Below are positions 11,801 through 21,101 of a DNA stretch of 64,000 bases, piece by piece (the first letter of the stretch is position 1; each line of letters begins with the position of its first letter). The position numbers and the translations under genes are program-made. The DNA is from Zizania palustris (Eukaryota > Streptophyta > Magnoliopsida > Poales > Poaceae). Under the pieces are notes generated by a model. It saw only the letters and a list, made by a program, of their open reading frames with translations, did no database searches and was not told where the DNA came from. The stretch spans positions 28,426,778 to 28,490,777 of the forward strand of contig JAAALK010000080.1 in the NCBI GenBank assembly GCA_019279435.1, in the 5' to 3' direction.

Positions 11801-12068
11801 CCAAACCATCCTCAAGAAGTTGCGAAACAGATATTAAATTGAAATTCAGTTTTTTAACCAGAGCAACATTCTTTAAAGAGAAATGATCTGAAATGCTAAT
11901 TGAGCCTATGCCACTTACTTTCCCTTGACCGCTGTTCCCGAAAGTGATGTACTCTTTTGAGCTCGGGGGAGTGAGACTGGAGAACCATCTGCGATGTCCC
12001 GTCATGTGGCGAGAGCATCCTGAGTCCATGATCCAAATATCCTCCAGTCCCCGGTCCTGCACAATCAA
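8871..12068 (-). CDS. Sirevirus A Pol (protease, integrase, RT, RNase H)
   Basis: About 1065 codons are uninterrupted. Domains in order: aspartic protease with DSGCSRHMTG (residues 15-24); GAG-pre-integrase HHCC zinc region (ELWKWHRRLGHLS with CPPCHHGK); DDE integrase core with HLDTVG and RSDNGSEF; copia RT (WVFKNKQGEDG, FQMDVKSAFLNG, active site YVDD near residue 751); RNase H with DADFGGC and STTEAEYVAAA; and the typical C-terminal TKHIDVRFHFLRD and LADIFTKPL. It processes Gag-Pol, copies element RNA and inserts the DNA. The frame opens by overlapping the end of gag and differs from the gag frame, and its first codon is not ATG, so it must be expressed by frameshifting, by another recoding event, or not at all. 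It looks functional at sequence level. Confidence 0.93.
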   Translation of the reverse strand: MIVQDRGLEDIWIMDSGCSRHMTGHRRWFSSLTPPSSKEYITFGNSGQGKVSGIGSISISDHFSLKNVALVKKLNFNLISVSQLLEDGLEVRFKKGNSSVVDSRGSLVCQILPFGKVFRIDFSSSFGPSRCLIAGSSSELWKWHRRLGHLSFDLLVRLSSMDLIRGLPKLKMEKDLVCPPCHHGKMVAASHSPVTQVMTSYPGELLHLDTVGPARVRSVGGKWYALVIVDDFSRFSWVFFLESKDETFQFVHDLILKLKNENNGRMRAIRSDNGSEFKNSQFVSFCGDQGLDHQFSSPYTPPQNGVVERKNRTLVEMARTMLDEHRTPRRFWAEAMNTTCYLANRIFLRAYIGKTSYELRFGRQPKVTHLRAFGCKCFVLKKGGHLDKFESRCWDGIFLGYALHSRGFRVWNLESQLLVETCEVSFDESLPSLTPSFELSGDDELGESIFEEDEDTPAAVEGGPSASPAELTPSVTSTDDEGGPLITSSTSIEPLQSSPEVPAADSGEVTSDHQGTRAVQRDHPSELIIGDLTERTLRSSASLAVFAESAFVASFEPRDISHALSDSNWINAMQEELENFVRNRVWTLVEPPPGCNPIGTKWVFKNKQGEDGIVVRNKARLVAQGYCQKEGIDFEETFAPVARLESIRILLAFAVSKGFKLFQMDVKSAFLNGFIEEEVYVRQPPGFENPKFPRHVFKLHKALYGLKQAPRAWYDRLKQFLLGKGFVMGSVDKTLFLLRDASDFLVAQIYVDDIIFGGTTDSLVSKFSEQMHSEFEMSLMGELKYFLGLQIKQTKDGTFIHQGKYTRDMFKKFDFGGELKPQMTPMGTSGGLDKDESGVKVNEREFRGMIGSLLYLTATRPDIQFAVGLCARFQSSPRASHRQAVKRIFRYLTYAPDLGLYYSASSSLDLSGFSDADFGGCRLDRKSTSGTCQFLGSSLVSWSSRKQSGVALSTTEAEYVAAASCCSQMVWMISTLRDFGLLFPTRVPLFCDSTSAISVGKNPCLHSKTKHIDVRFHFLRDQYEKGVIDLIHVDTHHQLADIFTKPLDQSTFERLRGDLGVVYPF

Positions 12069-13000
12069 TGTCTGTAAGTGGGAGCAAATGGTCCGGCACC
12101 AGGTTTAGCAAAAGAGCTAAACCAGTGTCGAGCCATCTGCTCAAAAGATGGAAAGCGAAAACCATCAAAAGAGTTTGGACCAAAACGCGGCTCAAAGCGC
12201 GGTCCACGGTTCTTTCTAACCCTACGGCCACGAGGTCCAGAACCGTAGCCAACTCGGTCTGGAACTCTGCCGGAACGAACACCACCAACTGGAGCACGGG
12301 TAGGAAAACCGTCTCCTCTACCACCACCTACACGACGCGGCCTGGCCTCTAGCCTCTCCCCACGCCGAGGAACACGCAGTCTACCACCCTGCTGGTAGAA
12401 CTGCACCTGATCACTACGAGCCCTCTCTGCTCTCTCAACCCGCTTCCTCCTGAAGCAAAACTCCGCAAGATGCCCGTCTCTCTGACAAAACTCACAATGA
12501 TATGTAGGCTTCTTGGGATGTGGTTGAGGCTTGGGGTTCTTGGGCTTGGTAGCGTTTGGTGTGGTCTTTTTGGGCTGAGAGGGTCCAGGAAGAGAGTCTA
12601 GAGAAGAGTGGAGGTGTTTGGGCTTAGGAACCCAGATAGGCTTCTTGGGTGGAGCTTTGGGTGGTTCATGGATCACTCCATCCTTGGGCTGACAAGCCTG
12701 AGAGGTCTCAGTGGAGTGAGTCTTGGGATACCTCTGTTCTGGAGTCATTTTACTCCACTCCACTGCCCGGCTGAGGGCACTCTCAAAGTCAGCCTTGGTG
12801 TAGGTGTAACCTACTCCAAACCCATCCTTCCTCTTGAACTGCTGGATCATCATGCCAAGCTGTGGCTCTCTGGCACTGATCCAACTCAGGATAGAACGGA
12901 GGTAAAAATTCTCATTCTGAGAATCTGCTAGCTCCTCTCTCAAGGAAGCTAGAACCTCCACCTGAGACAAGCAGGTCTCACACTCAACTTCTTTTGGACA
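12065..13000 (-). pseudogene. Sirevirus A Gag, C-terminal part (second zinc knuckle)
   Basis: This is the continuation of Gag in a shifted frame. It begins in a coiled-coil (ETCLSQVEVLASLREELA), continues into a Lys/Pro-rich stretch, then a second CCHC knuckle (CEFCQRDGHLAEFC, about 12455-12497) and an Arg/Gly-rich tail, ending at TGA 12065. The overlap with the upstream frame around 12950-13000 shows that one base has been gained or lost near 12990, so this copy cannot make full Gag without correction. Nucleic-acid binding is inferred from the knuckle and the basic tail. Confidence 0.75.
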
Positions 13001-14814
13001 GACTTCCCGGCTTTTAGCTTAATTAACTCCATTCTAAGAGACAGGCAGTTCTCACAGACAGTGGGTGGAACTGACAATGTCTCAAGCTCTAGCCTAGTCT
13101 GCGCAAGCTCAGCTCTCAACCTCTCCAAATCACCCAAATGCTCATTGCCCTTGGATTTCAGCTCAGCTAAGGCAACTAGATGAGATGGGCAATCAACACA
13201 GGGCGCGACGACAGTGGCTTGAGCATCTTTTAGCTCCTGCTGAGCGCTTTCAAGCTCAGTGGCCAAAGCGTCCCTCTCATCAACCCTTTCTGTGTACCTG
13301 GACTTCAAAGTCGACAGGTCACACAGAAGCACCTCACACTTCGGGCACTCACTGCTATCACCCAAGCAAGGGGAAGAGGATAGACTCTCAATCCTACCGT
13401 TGGCCACGGCAAGCTCACTCTCTAACTCGTCTATCCTTTTCTTAGCCCCCCTAAGTAGTTTCTCCCGATATTTTAACTCCTGACGATTGCTCTCAAGTAA
13501 ATCAACAATTTCACGCTCATAAGATGATACCTTGCTATCGTCATCGTCGGAGTCGTCGGAGGATCTCTTTTCTTCCCTATCCCCAAGAGCCATTGAGCAG
13601 AAGCTCTTGCGAGATCTTCGGCGCTGGTGTGAGCGGCTCTTCGGCTTGTCTCCGAAGGCCATGAAGCAGAGGCCCGCCGGATCATCCTTGTCCTTCCCCT
13701 TCTTGATGGTGATCTCCTCATCACTTGAGCTCGATGAAGAGGAAGAAGACGTGGATCTCTTGGAGTAGCTTTTCTCCATCTCGGCGAAGAAGGCCTTGTC
13801 GCGCTTCTTGTTCTCTCGCCGGTAGTCCTTCAGGGCCTTCTTGAAGAACTGAGTCTTCGGCTTGCCCTTGTTGAAGGAGGGGCTCTCGTGCTTGCCGGAG
13901 TCGTGGAAGCTGCTGCCGGTGCCCTTCTTGTATCCACTGCGCTTGGGGCAGTCGGCGATGAAGTGTCCTGGATCACCACATTCAAAGCATCCGGATTTTG
14001 TGCCGTGTCTTTTGAACATTCTTTTATCATAGACACGACGCACCCGGTTGTTAAAAAGACACAAATCATCATCTCCCAACAACTCAAGCTGATCCTCAGT
14101 GATAGACATCAAAGAGAACCCAGCACAGCTCACAGCAGAGGGATCAACTGAAGGTGTAGCAAGGGCCAGGGATTTTGATCCAGAGCCAGTGAGATTTGAT
14201 CTCAACTGGATGTCTACCTCAGTGGCCTTTAGCTTGCTAAATAACTCAGAGATGGTCAAGGTATCGTATGAAGTACTCTCAACAATAGATGATACCTTGA
14301 TCTCCCAGATCTTTGGGTCCAAGGTATGAAGAACCTTGAGCGCCTGCTCATGATCTGAGACTAACTGAGCACCCTCAGCCTTGTTGTCCCGAAGCTTGTT
14401 AATGATCGACTGAAAGCGACCAAACAAGGCTTCAACAGATTCACCCGGCTTCTGTGTGAAATTCTCATATTCACGCCGGTAGGTCTGATAGAGCCGAGCC
14501 TTGACCTGTGCTGTTCCCTCATGGTGTGCCTTGAGGGTAGCCCAGATCTCTCTCGCAGTGGAGAGATGACTCACTCGCTCAAATTCAGTGGGACCTAAAC
14601 CAGAAAATAAAATGTTCACAGCCTTACTGTTGCTCAGATGCTGAACAATGATACCAGCAGTACCTTGCTCAGTAACTGGCAGAATGACAAATGTGGTGTG
14701 AACGCAAATGTCCCATATGTCCGAACCCTGGCTCATGAGATAGGCTCGCATGCGAGTCTTCCAATAATTATAGCCATAGGCTTCCAAGGACGGGACCTTG
14801 CCAGGAGACGTCAT
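12949..14814 (-). CDS. Sirevirus A Gag, N-terminal part
   Basis: Gag forms the virus-like particle. The true ATG is at 14814 (MTSPGK), 51 bp from the primer site. The N-terminal retrotransposon-Gag domain contains YNYWKTRMRAYL and WATLKAHHEG. A CCHC zinc knuckle (CFECGDPGHFIADC, 13949-13990) follows. After an acidic Ser-rich segment come coiled-coil modules, each starting with C-x-x-C (CPKCEVLL, CVDCPSHL, CENCLSLR). The frame ends at 12949 after a frameshift; the natural continuation is in the next frame. Long coiled-coil Gags are typical of Sireviruses. Confidence 0.85.
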   Translation of the reverse strand: MTSPGKVPSLEAYGYNYWKTRMRAYLMSQGSDIWDICVHTTFVILPVTEQGTAGIIVQHLSNSKAVNILFSGLGPTEFERVSHLSTAREIWATLKAHHEGTAQVKARLYQTYRREYENFTQKPGESVEALFGRFQSIINKLRDNKAEGAQLVSDHEQALKVLHTLDPKIWEIKVSSIVESTSYDTLTISELFSKLKATEVDIQLRSNLTGSGSKSLALATPSVDPSAVSCAGFSLMSITEDQLELLGDDDLCLFNNRVRRVYDKRMFKRHGTKSGCFECGDPGHFIADCPKRSGYKKGTGSSFHDSGKHESPSFNKGKPKTQFFKKALKDYRRENKKRDKAFFAEMEKSYSKRSTSSSSSSSSSDEEITIKKGKDKDDPAGLCFMAFGDKPKSRSHQRRRSRKSFCSMALGDREEKRSSDDSDDDDSKVSSYEREIVDLLESNRQELKYREKLLRGAKKRIDELESELAVANGRIESLSSSPCLGDSSECPKCEVLLCDLSTLKSRYTERVDERDALATELESAQQELKDAQATVVAPCVDCPSHLVALAELKSKGNEHLGDLERLRAELAQTRLELETLSVPPTVCENCLSLRMELIKLKAGKSVQKKLSVRPACLRWRF

Positions 14815-14865
14815 AGTCACTACTGGGGTTTAGAACCGGTTAAGGTATGGAAAAACCCTAACCTT

Positions 14866-14877
14866 GCTCTGATACCA
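14866..14877 (-). promoter_or_regulatory. Sirevirus A primer binding site (initiator tRNA-Met)
   Basis: On the minus strand this reads TGGTATCAGAGC, complementary to the 3' end of plant initiator tRNA-Met. It lies two bases inside the 5' LTR, the standard position. Confidence 0.93.
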
Positions 14878-14879
14878 CT

Positions 14880-16859
14880 TGTAGGACCGAAAGTAGCGAC
14901 CAGAGGGGGGGTGAATGGGCGCCTTAAAAATTCTTTCGAATCAATGGCCTGTTCCCAATACCCAACGCACCTCAAAAATACTACGCAGCAGAAAATAAAC
15001 AGAAGGCCTAAGTCTAAAGGTTTCTAACCTAGAAGCATCTGATGATAAACAGTGTAAAACTAAAGTGGTGCAACTAGGCAGATAAAACAAGTTGTAACAG
15101 GCCTATACTTCTCAATGAAATGATCTAAGTATGTATAAAGTGAAAAGAGAAGTTACTGTCCAAAGTTGTCTCCTGTTCGGTACTGGGCGAAGCCCCCTTC
15201 GCACGTCGAAGACCGCTTCGGAGGTTGATGACGAAGTCTGTCCGAAGTGCCGAAGGTGTCACTGTCAGGCTAGTGCGAAGTGGTAAGAAGCGAAGAGTAC
15301 TTCGAAGTGAAGTAAAAACAGTGCCGGAGCCTGGTTCGAAGTAAGTGCTATGAAGACAAGGACTTCGAACACAGCTTCGAAGTTCGAGCTTCGGATCGAA
15401 GGAAAACAGTGCCGGAGCCTGCTTCGAAGTATGCACTTCGAAGACAACACTTTGAACACTCTTAGAACCGAAGGCTTCTAAGCAAAAACTTCGAACACGA
15501 CACACACAAACAGACAACCTTCGAACAAAGAAGCGAAGTCTGTCACGTGACAGAAAATCAAGTCCGAAGCCTACACGCTACCTTCGAAAAACGAAAGCTT
15601 CGGAAGGAGAATCGAAGGCTGACACCCCACAAAGAAATCCAAGCGAAGTCTATCAGTACAGACAAACTTCGAACCCAACTTCGAAACCCAATGAAGTGTG
15701 CACTTCGAACAGATAGATTCGGAGTATGCTAGTTCGAAGTATGCGATGCTGTCCATACAGGAGGAACTTCGAATCTAGCAACTCAGACACAAAAACCGAA
15801 GTTCGAAATCTGAAAGAAGCCTTTAAGATGATCGATCGAAGCCTGCCTCACGGAGTTGAGGGGCTTTGCACTGAAACGAGCTTCGCCAGACACACCCAGA
15901 AAAAGGTAAAAGGACTGTCAGCTTCGATCAAAAAGCTGGGCAATAGAAGGTGAAAAGCTGCTACAGAACGCTGTAGCTACAGCAAAGCAGTACTACTTGC
16001 AACAGCAAGAACTAGTACTCCCACCGTGAAGAACACAAGCAACAGAAGAAGCTTCTCCCCAAGAAATAAAATCACCAGCTCGTGCCCAAGGCATTAACTT
16101 CCCAAACCGAACAAGATGCAAGCAATAAATTCACCAGAGCCCAAGGATTAAATGCATCCAACTGATTTGAGACAAAATAATGCAAGAACAGGGAGAGGGA
16201 AGCCCCTGGCGGCGCACACAGGAGAGAGAAGGGAGGAGACAAAGTGACCCAAAGAGGTGGATTTGATTTCAGCACAAAGGGTAGTCCAAACCCTAGGGAT
16301 TGGGGTGCTATTTATAGGCAGCCCAACACTAGGAATATTCTACCAGCCCCTTAGGGTTTTTACAGACTCAAAAATACAGAAAAAGACTCTACTGCCCTTA
16401 GGTATTTTTACAGACACGACTGACTGACTGTGGGCCTAGAGTAACAGATGACATATCCTGAAGCTACTCTTCTGGACAGTCGGATACAGAATCAACGGTT
16501 GTCAGTTTTACGCCGAAACTGACAAAGCCTCCACCAGCTTTGCACCAGGTACCCGGATTGGGCCGGCCCGACCCCGCAGCTCTCTCAGCCCGGCAATCGC
16601 TCACCGCCCGTGTACCTGAGTCAGTCCTGGTCAACAGCCCAGTGGGTCTTCTACTGCTTCTGGCCCATGCACCCGGATTGGGCCAGCCCGACTTCGCAGC
16701 CTCCTCTGCCCGACAGTCGCTTGCTGCCCGTGTACCTGAGTCACACGCAGCCCATGAAACAGCAGATCTCTTCTCTTCTTCAGTCCTTGTTGACTATCGT
16801 TGACAATGACTCATCACCTCTAGAGCCATGAGGCCCACGCTATTCAGCATGGCTCCTCA
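14880..16859 (-). repeat. Sirevirus A 5' LTR (promoter LTR)
   Basis: This 1980-bp LTR matches 5562-7541. Reading from 16859 downwards it contains U3 with an imperfect duplication (about 16543-16748), a TATA box TATAAATA (16309-16316), then the TTCGAA-rich block (14936-15813), ending with GGTCCTACA at 14880. It should drive transcription of the element. Confidence 0.93.
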
Positions 16860-16864
16860 AACGG

Positions 16865-17123
16865 CCCAGGTGGGCCCACAAAAAAATGTCCATCCACAAC
16901 AGAGACGGCACGCAGGCCGGGGAGAGTTTGAACAAAAACAAAGTACGGCGCGCAGGCCGGCAGGAGTTAAAATATGTGGGCTTCATTGGGTCGGGGGAGT
17001 TGGGTCAGAAGATGGGCCCATCGACAAAGGGGCCGACGAGGGTCCAGCCAACGGAGACCCGATCGCAGCTCCCGCCGCCTGGAGGGGTTCAGCCGACGGA
17101 GACCCGATCGCCACTCCCGCCGC
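16865..17123 (-). other. LINE spacer between ORF1 and the Sirevirus A insertion
   Basis: GC-rich sequence downstream of the ORF1 stop. With 5461-5561 it makes up the ORF1-ORF2 spacer. It contains a roughly 50-bp imperfect tandem repeat around 17030-17125 (GGAGACCCGATCGC occurs twice). No gene is seen. Confidence 0.6.
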
Positions 17124-20100
17124 CTAGAGGGGCAGCCCGTCCTCGGAATCGCTGGCGAAAAAGGAAGAGGAGAATTTGTCCGGGTTAATGCCGCAGAGGT
17201 GAACAGCCGAATGAGCAATTTGATCAGGAGAGAGGGGAGGGATGGGAGAGGCAGACCTGGACACCTCGATGAATTCCTCAATCGTTGGCAGCTTGGAGAG
17301 GAAAGGGACTTGTCCCCGGCGGGAGGAGGAACGAAAACCCCTGCCCTTGGCCGAGAGTCTGGCACTGCGTCGCAGGCCCCGCACCGAGAGAGGGGGCGAA
17401 CTGGAAGAGCTGGCCAGCGGCCGACTTCCTCCTGCCTCATGATTAGCCCTGCCCCGACGTCTAGAGTACACAAGGCGGACCGGGAGGCACGCGCGTTTCG
17501 GCGACGGCGCAGGGGGCGCAGGGGGCGGTGCCCGAGCCGGCGGTGAGGCCGGGTCGATCGCCAGGAGAGTACGCTGCAGGCGGGAAGCCGGGGACAGTGG
17601 TCTGCAAACAGAGGCCAGAGAATCGGGGGGGGAGAGCCTGACCTGGACGTGCAACTGCTGAGGGGGGTGAGACTGTTCAGTGTGGGACTCCACCGAGGGT
17701 TCGGAGGAGATGCCCGAAATCTCCATGCTGTCTTGAGGTTTTTCGACAACATGGGGCAACTCCGCGGCGTCCTCCTCAACCAAAGGTTCGAAGTCGTCCT
17801 CGAAGGGATGGGGGTCCGCCGGGACATCTTGCAGATCATCGTCTTGGAGATGTTGGAAGGCGTGGGCGTGCCACTGGTTCGCCATGGGGCCAAACAACTG
17901 GGCATCCGCCCACTGCTGGATCCATTCCGGCTCCCCAGGTAGGACTTCGCCCAGGAAAGGATGCGGATTCCCATTGTCTGGCGGAGGGGGGACTTCGTCT
18001 CCTGGCCCCTGGTCTGCGAGGTCGGACTGGAGGAGGTAGACCGGGAACGTCCAGGAGCGACCACTGCCGTCCAGCTCGTCCCCATGTTTGACGGTGATGC
18101 TCCGGGGAACGTCCAGGTCGTCTTCGTAGAGGACTTTGACAAGAACTCTGGCCAGGCTAGTGTCCGCCTCGTGCCAGAAGATGAGCTGTCCGAAGGAGGA
18201 GCAGATTTGCTGGATGAAGGGAAGGGACTTACAGTCAAGGGGGAAGCCCAGGAACATGATCCAACCCGCTCTGGCGAACGGCGACTGCTTGCAATTCATG
18301 GCTTCGTCGTGCTTGACAAAGCGCATGAGACGGCCCTGGACGAAGATGGGAGGGGAGTTGACGATCGCGTCGCGTTCGAACTCGGAGCCGAGCTTGTAAA
18401 GCCCGACCCCGAGCGGGTGGAGGCAATATCGCGAGACTTGAAGCCGGAGCTCAACCCCGAGGTGGTGGCGGATGGAAATCATGAGCTCGATCCTCTGGGC
18501 CGGAGTCAGGGGTCCATCGTGTTCGGCAATGGCGAAGGTTTCATGAAGCTTAACAAGGTCCCCTGAGAGAGCCACATGGTTCCTCTGGCGACGGAGAGGC
18601 CCACCGCCGTCGCGAATCGTTCCACCGTACGGTAGGAAGGGGAGAGGGTTGGCGGGGAAATTCGCCATAGAGCTAACTGAGGGGGGCGGGGAGTCAGAGG
18701 TGGGGGAGGCGGACTCGCCAAGGCCAGGGGAAGAGGAGGCAGGAAGAATGGCTAGGGGGGACGCAGGAAGGATGTCCGACGGAACAAAAGGGGCCAGGGA
18801 AGCTGAAACGGTCCGCCGAAGCTCGGAGGGGACCCAAGAGACTGCGGGGGAGGGCATGCGTCCCTGACAAGGGGACAGAGAGTGGCTAGGGCGCAGGCAG
18901 ACGGAGCAGCGGGCGCCGAGACCCGAAGTGACCGAGAGCGCAGGACAATTAATGCGAGGTGACGGAGGGGGGACGTCGGGAGCCGGAGGGACATGACCAG
19001 GCGGTCGCGTCGCAGGATCTGCGCGAGGACGGGAGGTGATACGCCGGCCCAGAAATGAACCCTGACCGAGCAGCGGGTCTGAACGGTCCTTTGGCAAGAT
19101 CATCAAGGGGGAAGGGGGGGGGGGGAGAAAGTCTGCGCCTTTCGGGAGGCACCAAAACCGAGTGGACAGGCGGCCGGCCGGGTTCCCAAGCGGGGGGGAG
19201 GTCCGACTTGAGGCGCGAAAAGATACGCCCAATGGGAATAGCACACGTCTGGCCCGACCGCACCGGGGGTGGCCGGCCAAGCAGGGAAGAACGAGAATAG
19301 TTGAATTTGAAAATAGCACGAGGATCGAGGAGCGCCACCGGAGAGGGAGCAAGGCTTGCATGGGAAGGAAGGGAAGGCAAGGAGCACGTCGACGGGGAAG
19401 GGCTAGCCGGCGGAGGAGAGAGGGAAGGGCTAGCCGGCGGGGGAAAGGGGCACAAGAGGGAACCGACCCTGAGGGCCGAGGGGGGGGAGGAAGAAGGGGG
19501 GAAGAAAGAAAGAACATTGTTAAACGAAACCTTTTTGGGGGGGAGGATCCGGCGACGGGACGAGGAAAGCAAGGCGGAACGGAGAGGAGGGAGGAAGGGA
19601 GGAGCAGGAGGAAGACTAGGGCGAGGACGGGAACTCAGCGAGGGCGTTCCAGCACGAGCCTGAGACCGGGGGGCCAAGGGGCGACGACGCGGGGAGGAGG
19701 AAGGAGGACGCCGGCGAGGGACCGAGGTCCAGCTCGCACGTTCCTCAGCAGACCACCGCCGGAAGTACGTGGACCAACGAGGGCCGCCATCGTGCCACAA
19801 ATGAAAATAAACGTCAAACTGATCGGTGGTGACCCGACGTCGACGGCAGACTTCCAGGCCAACACGGCGCGAGGAGACAGAAAACTGGAAATGTCTGTCC
19901 TGAAGAAACGTGACGTGGAAACCCGCCGGAGAGCCCCCCAGGCAAGCATGCAAGGCCATGCTAACCGAAGAAACAGTAAGACGGAAAGTAAAGCGGCGAA
20001 AGACAGCCAGCAGGAGAAAGGACCCATCCGGGGAGGAAGAGGGGTGGTGAACCGGGGAGGCGAAGGAGTCCAGAATAAAGCGCTGGAAGTCCAGGCCAGG

Positions 20101-20178
20101 AGAGAAGTCCCAGGAAGCCACGAGCTCACGAAGGTCATCATCGGCCTCAAGCTCGACCAGCGCCATCCGGGGCCCCAT
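17124..20178 (-). pseudogene. LINE ORF1 protein (gag-like RNA-binding), frameshifted
   Basis: LINE ORF1 proteins bind the element RNA and help form the RNP. Translation starts at ATG 20178 (MGPRMALVELE) or at the second Met, 20166. The N-terminal part is followed by a very long Pro/Ser/Arg-rich region. The downstream part, in another frame, carries one CCHC zinc knuckle (C-S-V-C, then H, then C; about 18875-18920), then a conserved globular region containing LMRFVKHDEA. It stops with TAG at 17124. The frame change maps to the 12-base G run on the plus strand at 19114-19125, consistent with a one-base homopolymer slip. The CCHC and the position upstream of an endonuclease/RT ORF2 match plant L1-type elements. 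Very high GC makes long shadow frames on both strands. Confidence 0.75.
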
Positions 20179-20332
20179 CAGGAAGAGAGCAGGGGAAGGG
20201 GAGGAGCAAAGGAAAGGGATCGCACCCGGGGAGACGTCCAGCAGGGCTCCGGCGAGGCGGCGACGTCGGCGGGGGGCGAGGGACGGCCATCAGGAACCGC
20301 CGCTAGGGTGGGCGCGAGTCGCAGGAGCCATC

Positions 20333-20347
20333 GGTATACAATTTGTT
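20333..20347. repeat. LINE target-site duplication, right copy
   Basis: This is an exact copy of 1727-1741. It marks the 5' end of the minus-strand LINE and the point where host promoter-side DNA resumes. Confidence 0.92.
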
Positions 20348-20376
20348 AGTCTTAATACTTGTGGTTTGTTAAATTA

Positions 20377-21101
20377 GGGAAATTTAACTATTTGCCACCC
20401 TCTTCGTTGCCACCTCTTCAAATGTCACCCTCTTCGTTACAATTATTTTTTTGCCACTTTCTTCGTGAGCCAATTAATTTTTTGTCATTCGGTGTTCAGT
20501 CACTTGCCACGTCATCCGCCACATCACATTTTTGCTACCTCACGCTGCCACGTCACCTTCTTCTTCCTCCTCCTCTTCTCTCTCACCCCAACTCCTCACG
20601 CTAACCGGCCGGCCGCACCGCCTACCGCCGTCGCCGGCGTGCGAAGGGGGCAGGGGCGCGCGGCGGAGGGCGTGGGGCGACGGGGACAAGGCGCGCGGGG
20701 CGGCGACGGCGATGGGCGGAGGAGGTAGGGGCGCGGCAGCGGTGGTGGGCGGCGGGGGCCTCCGGCGGTGGGCGCGGGACGACAGCGTGCGGAGGGGGCA
20801 GGGGACGTGCGGCAGAGGGCGTGGGGCGGCGGGCGAAGGGGGCAGGGGCACGGCGACGGTGGTAGGCGGCGACGGCGGCCGGCCGGTTGGGGTGAGAGAG
20901 AAGAGGAGGAGGAAGAAGAAGGTGGCGTGGCAGCGTGAGGTGGCAAAAATGTGATGTGGCGGATGACGTGACAAGTGACTGGATACCGAATGGCAAAAAA
21001 TTAATTGGCTCACGAAGAGAGTGGCAAAAAATTAATTGCAATGAAGAGGGTGGCATTTGAAGAGGTGGCAATGAAGAGGGTGGCAAATAGTTAAATTTCC
21101 C
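20377..21101. mobile_element. MULE with long terminal inverted repeats (non-autonomous)
   Basis: A 725-bp element is flanked by a perfect 9-bp TSD GTTAAATTA (20368-20376, 21102-21110), diagnostic of Mutator-like transposition. The termini are GGGAAATTTAACTATTTGCC and its reverse complement. TIRs extend about 240 bp (20377-20617) and 226 bp (20876-21101), the left one carrying about 12 extra bases. The interior (20618-20875) is very GC-rich with an imperfect repeat of about 147 bp. No transposase is encoded. A GC-rich core between MULE TIRs could be captured gene sequence (Pack-MULE), but I cannot name a donor. Confidence 0.88.

Larger units (their letters stand above)
5562..16859 (-). mobile_element. 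Sirevirus (Ty1/copia) 'A', complete, minus strand
   Basis: An 11,298-bp LTR retrotransposon lies inside the LINE between its ORF1 and ORF2. Both LTRs are 1980 bp and begin TG and end CA when read along the element. A 5-bp TSD AACGG flanks it (5557-5561, 16860-16864). The order PBS, gag, protease-integrase-RT-RNase H, PPT is that of Ty1/copia. The long gag with CCHC knuckles, long LTRs, multiple polypurine tracts and the LTR end CACCCCCCTCTGGTCGC suggest the Sirevirus (SIRE/Maximus) lineage. By eye I noticed only three LTR substitutions (near 6350, 6500 and 7442), so insertion was recent. Gag has a frame break, and Gag and Pol are in different frames. Confidence 0.92.
1742..20332 (-). mobile_element. 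L1-type LINE, near full length, split by Sirevirus A
   Basis: This is a non-LTR retrotransposon in the same orientation as the kinase. Reading from 20332 downwards it has a short 5' leader, ORF1 (17124-20178), a spacer of about 0.35 kb, ORF2 (1856-5460), a short 3' UTR and an A-rich tail (1742-1760). Removing the inserted copia element and its duplicated 5 bp leaves about 7.3 kb. A perfect 15-bp TSD and a non-truncated 5' end indicate a complete insertion. One frame break is visible in each ORF, so this copy is probably inactive. Confidence 0.9.

Noticed and set aside
16967..18238. 423-codon minus-strand ORF overlapping LINE ORF1
   Set aside because: Another frame of the same GC-rich region. 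The true ORF1 frame has the conserved globular domain and zinc knuckle.
19162..20349. 395-codon plus-strand ORF
   Set aside because: Antisense shadow of the GC-rich LINE ORF1; Arg/Gly-rich with no domain.
20540..21086. Overlapping 116-157-codon ORFs
   Set aside because: They run through MULE TIRs and a GC-rich core on both strands, so there is no coding evidence.
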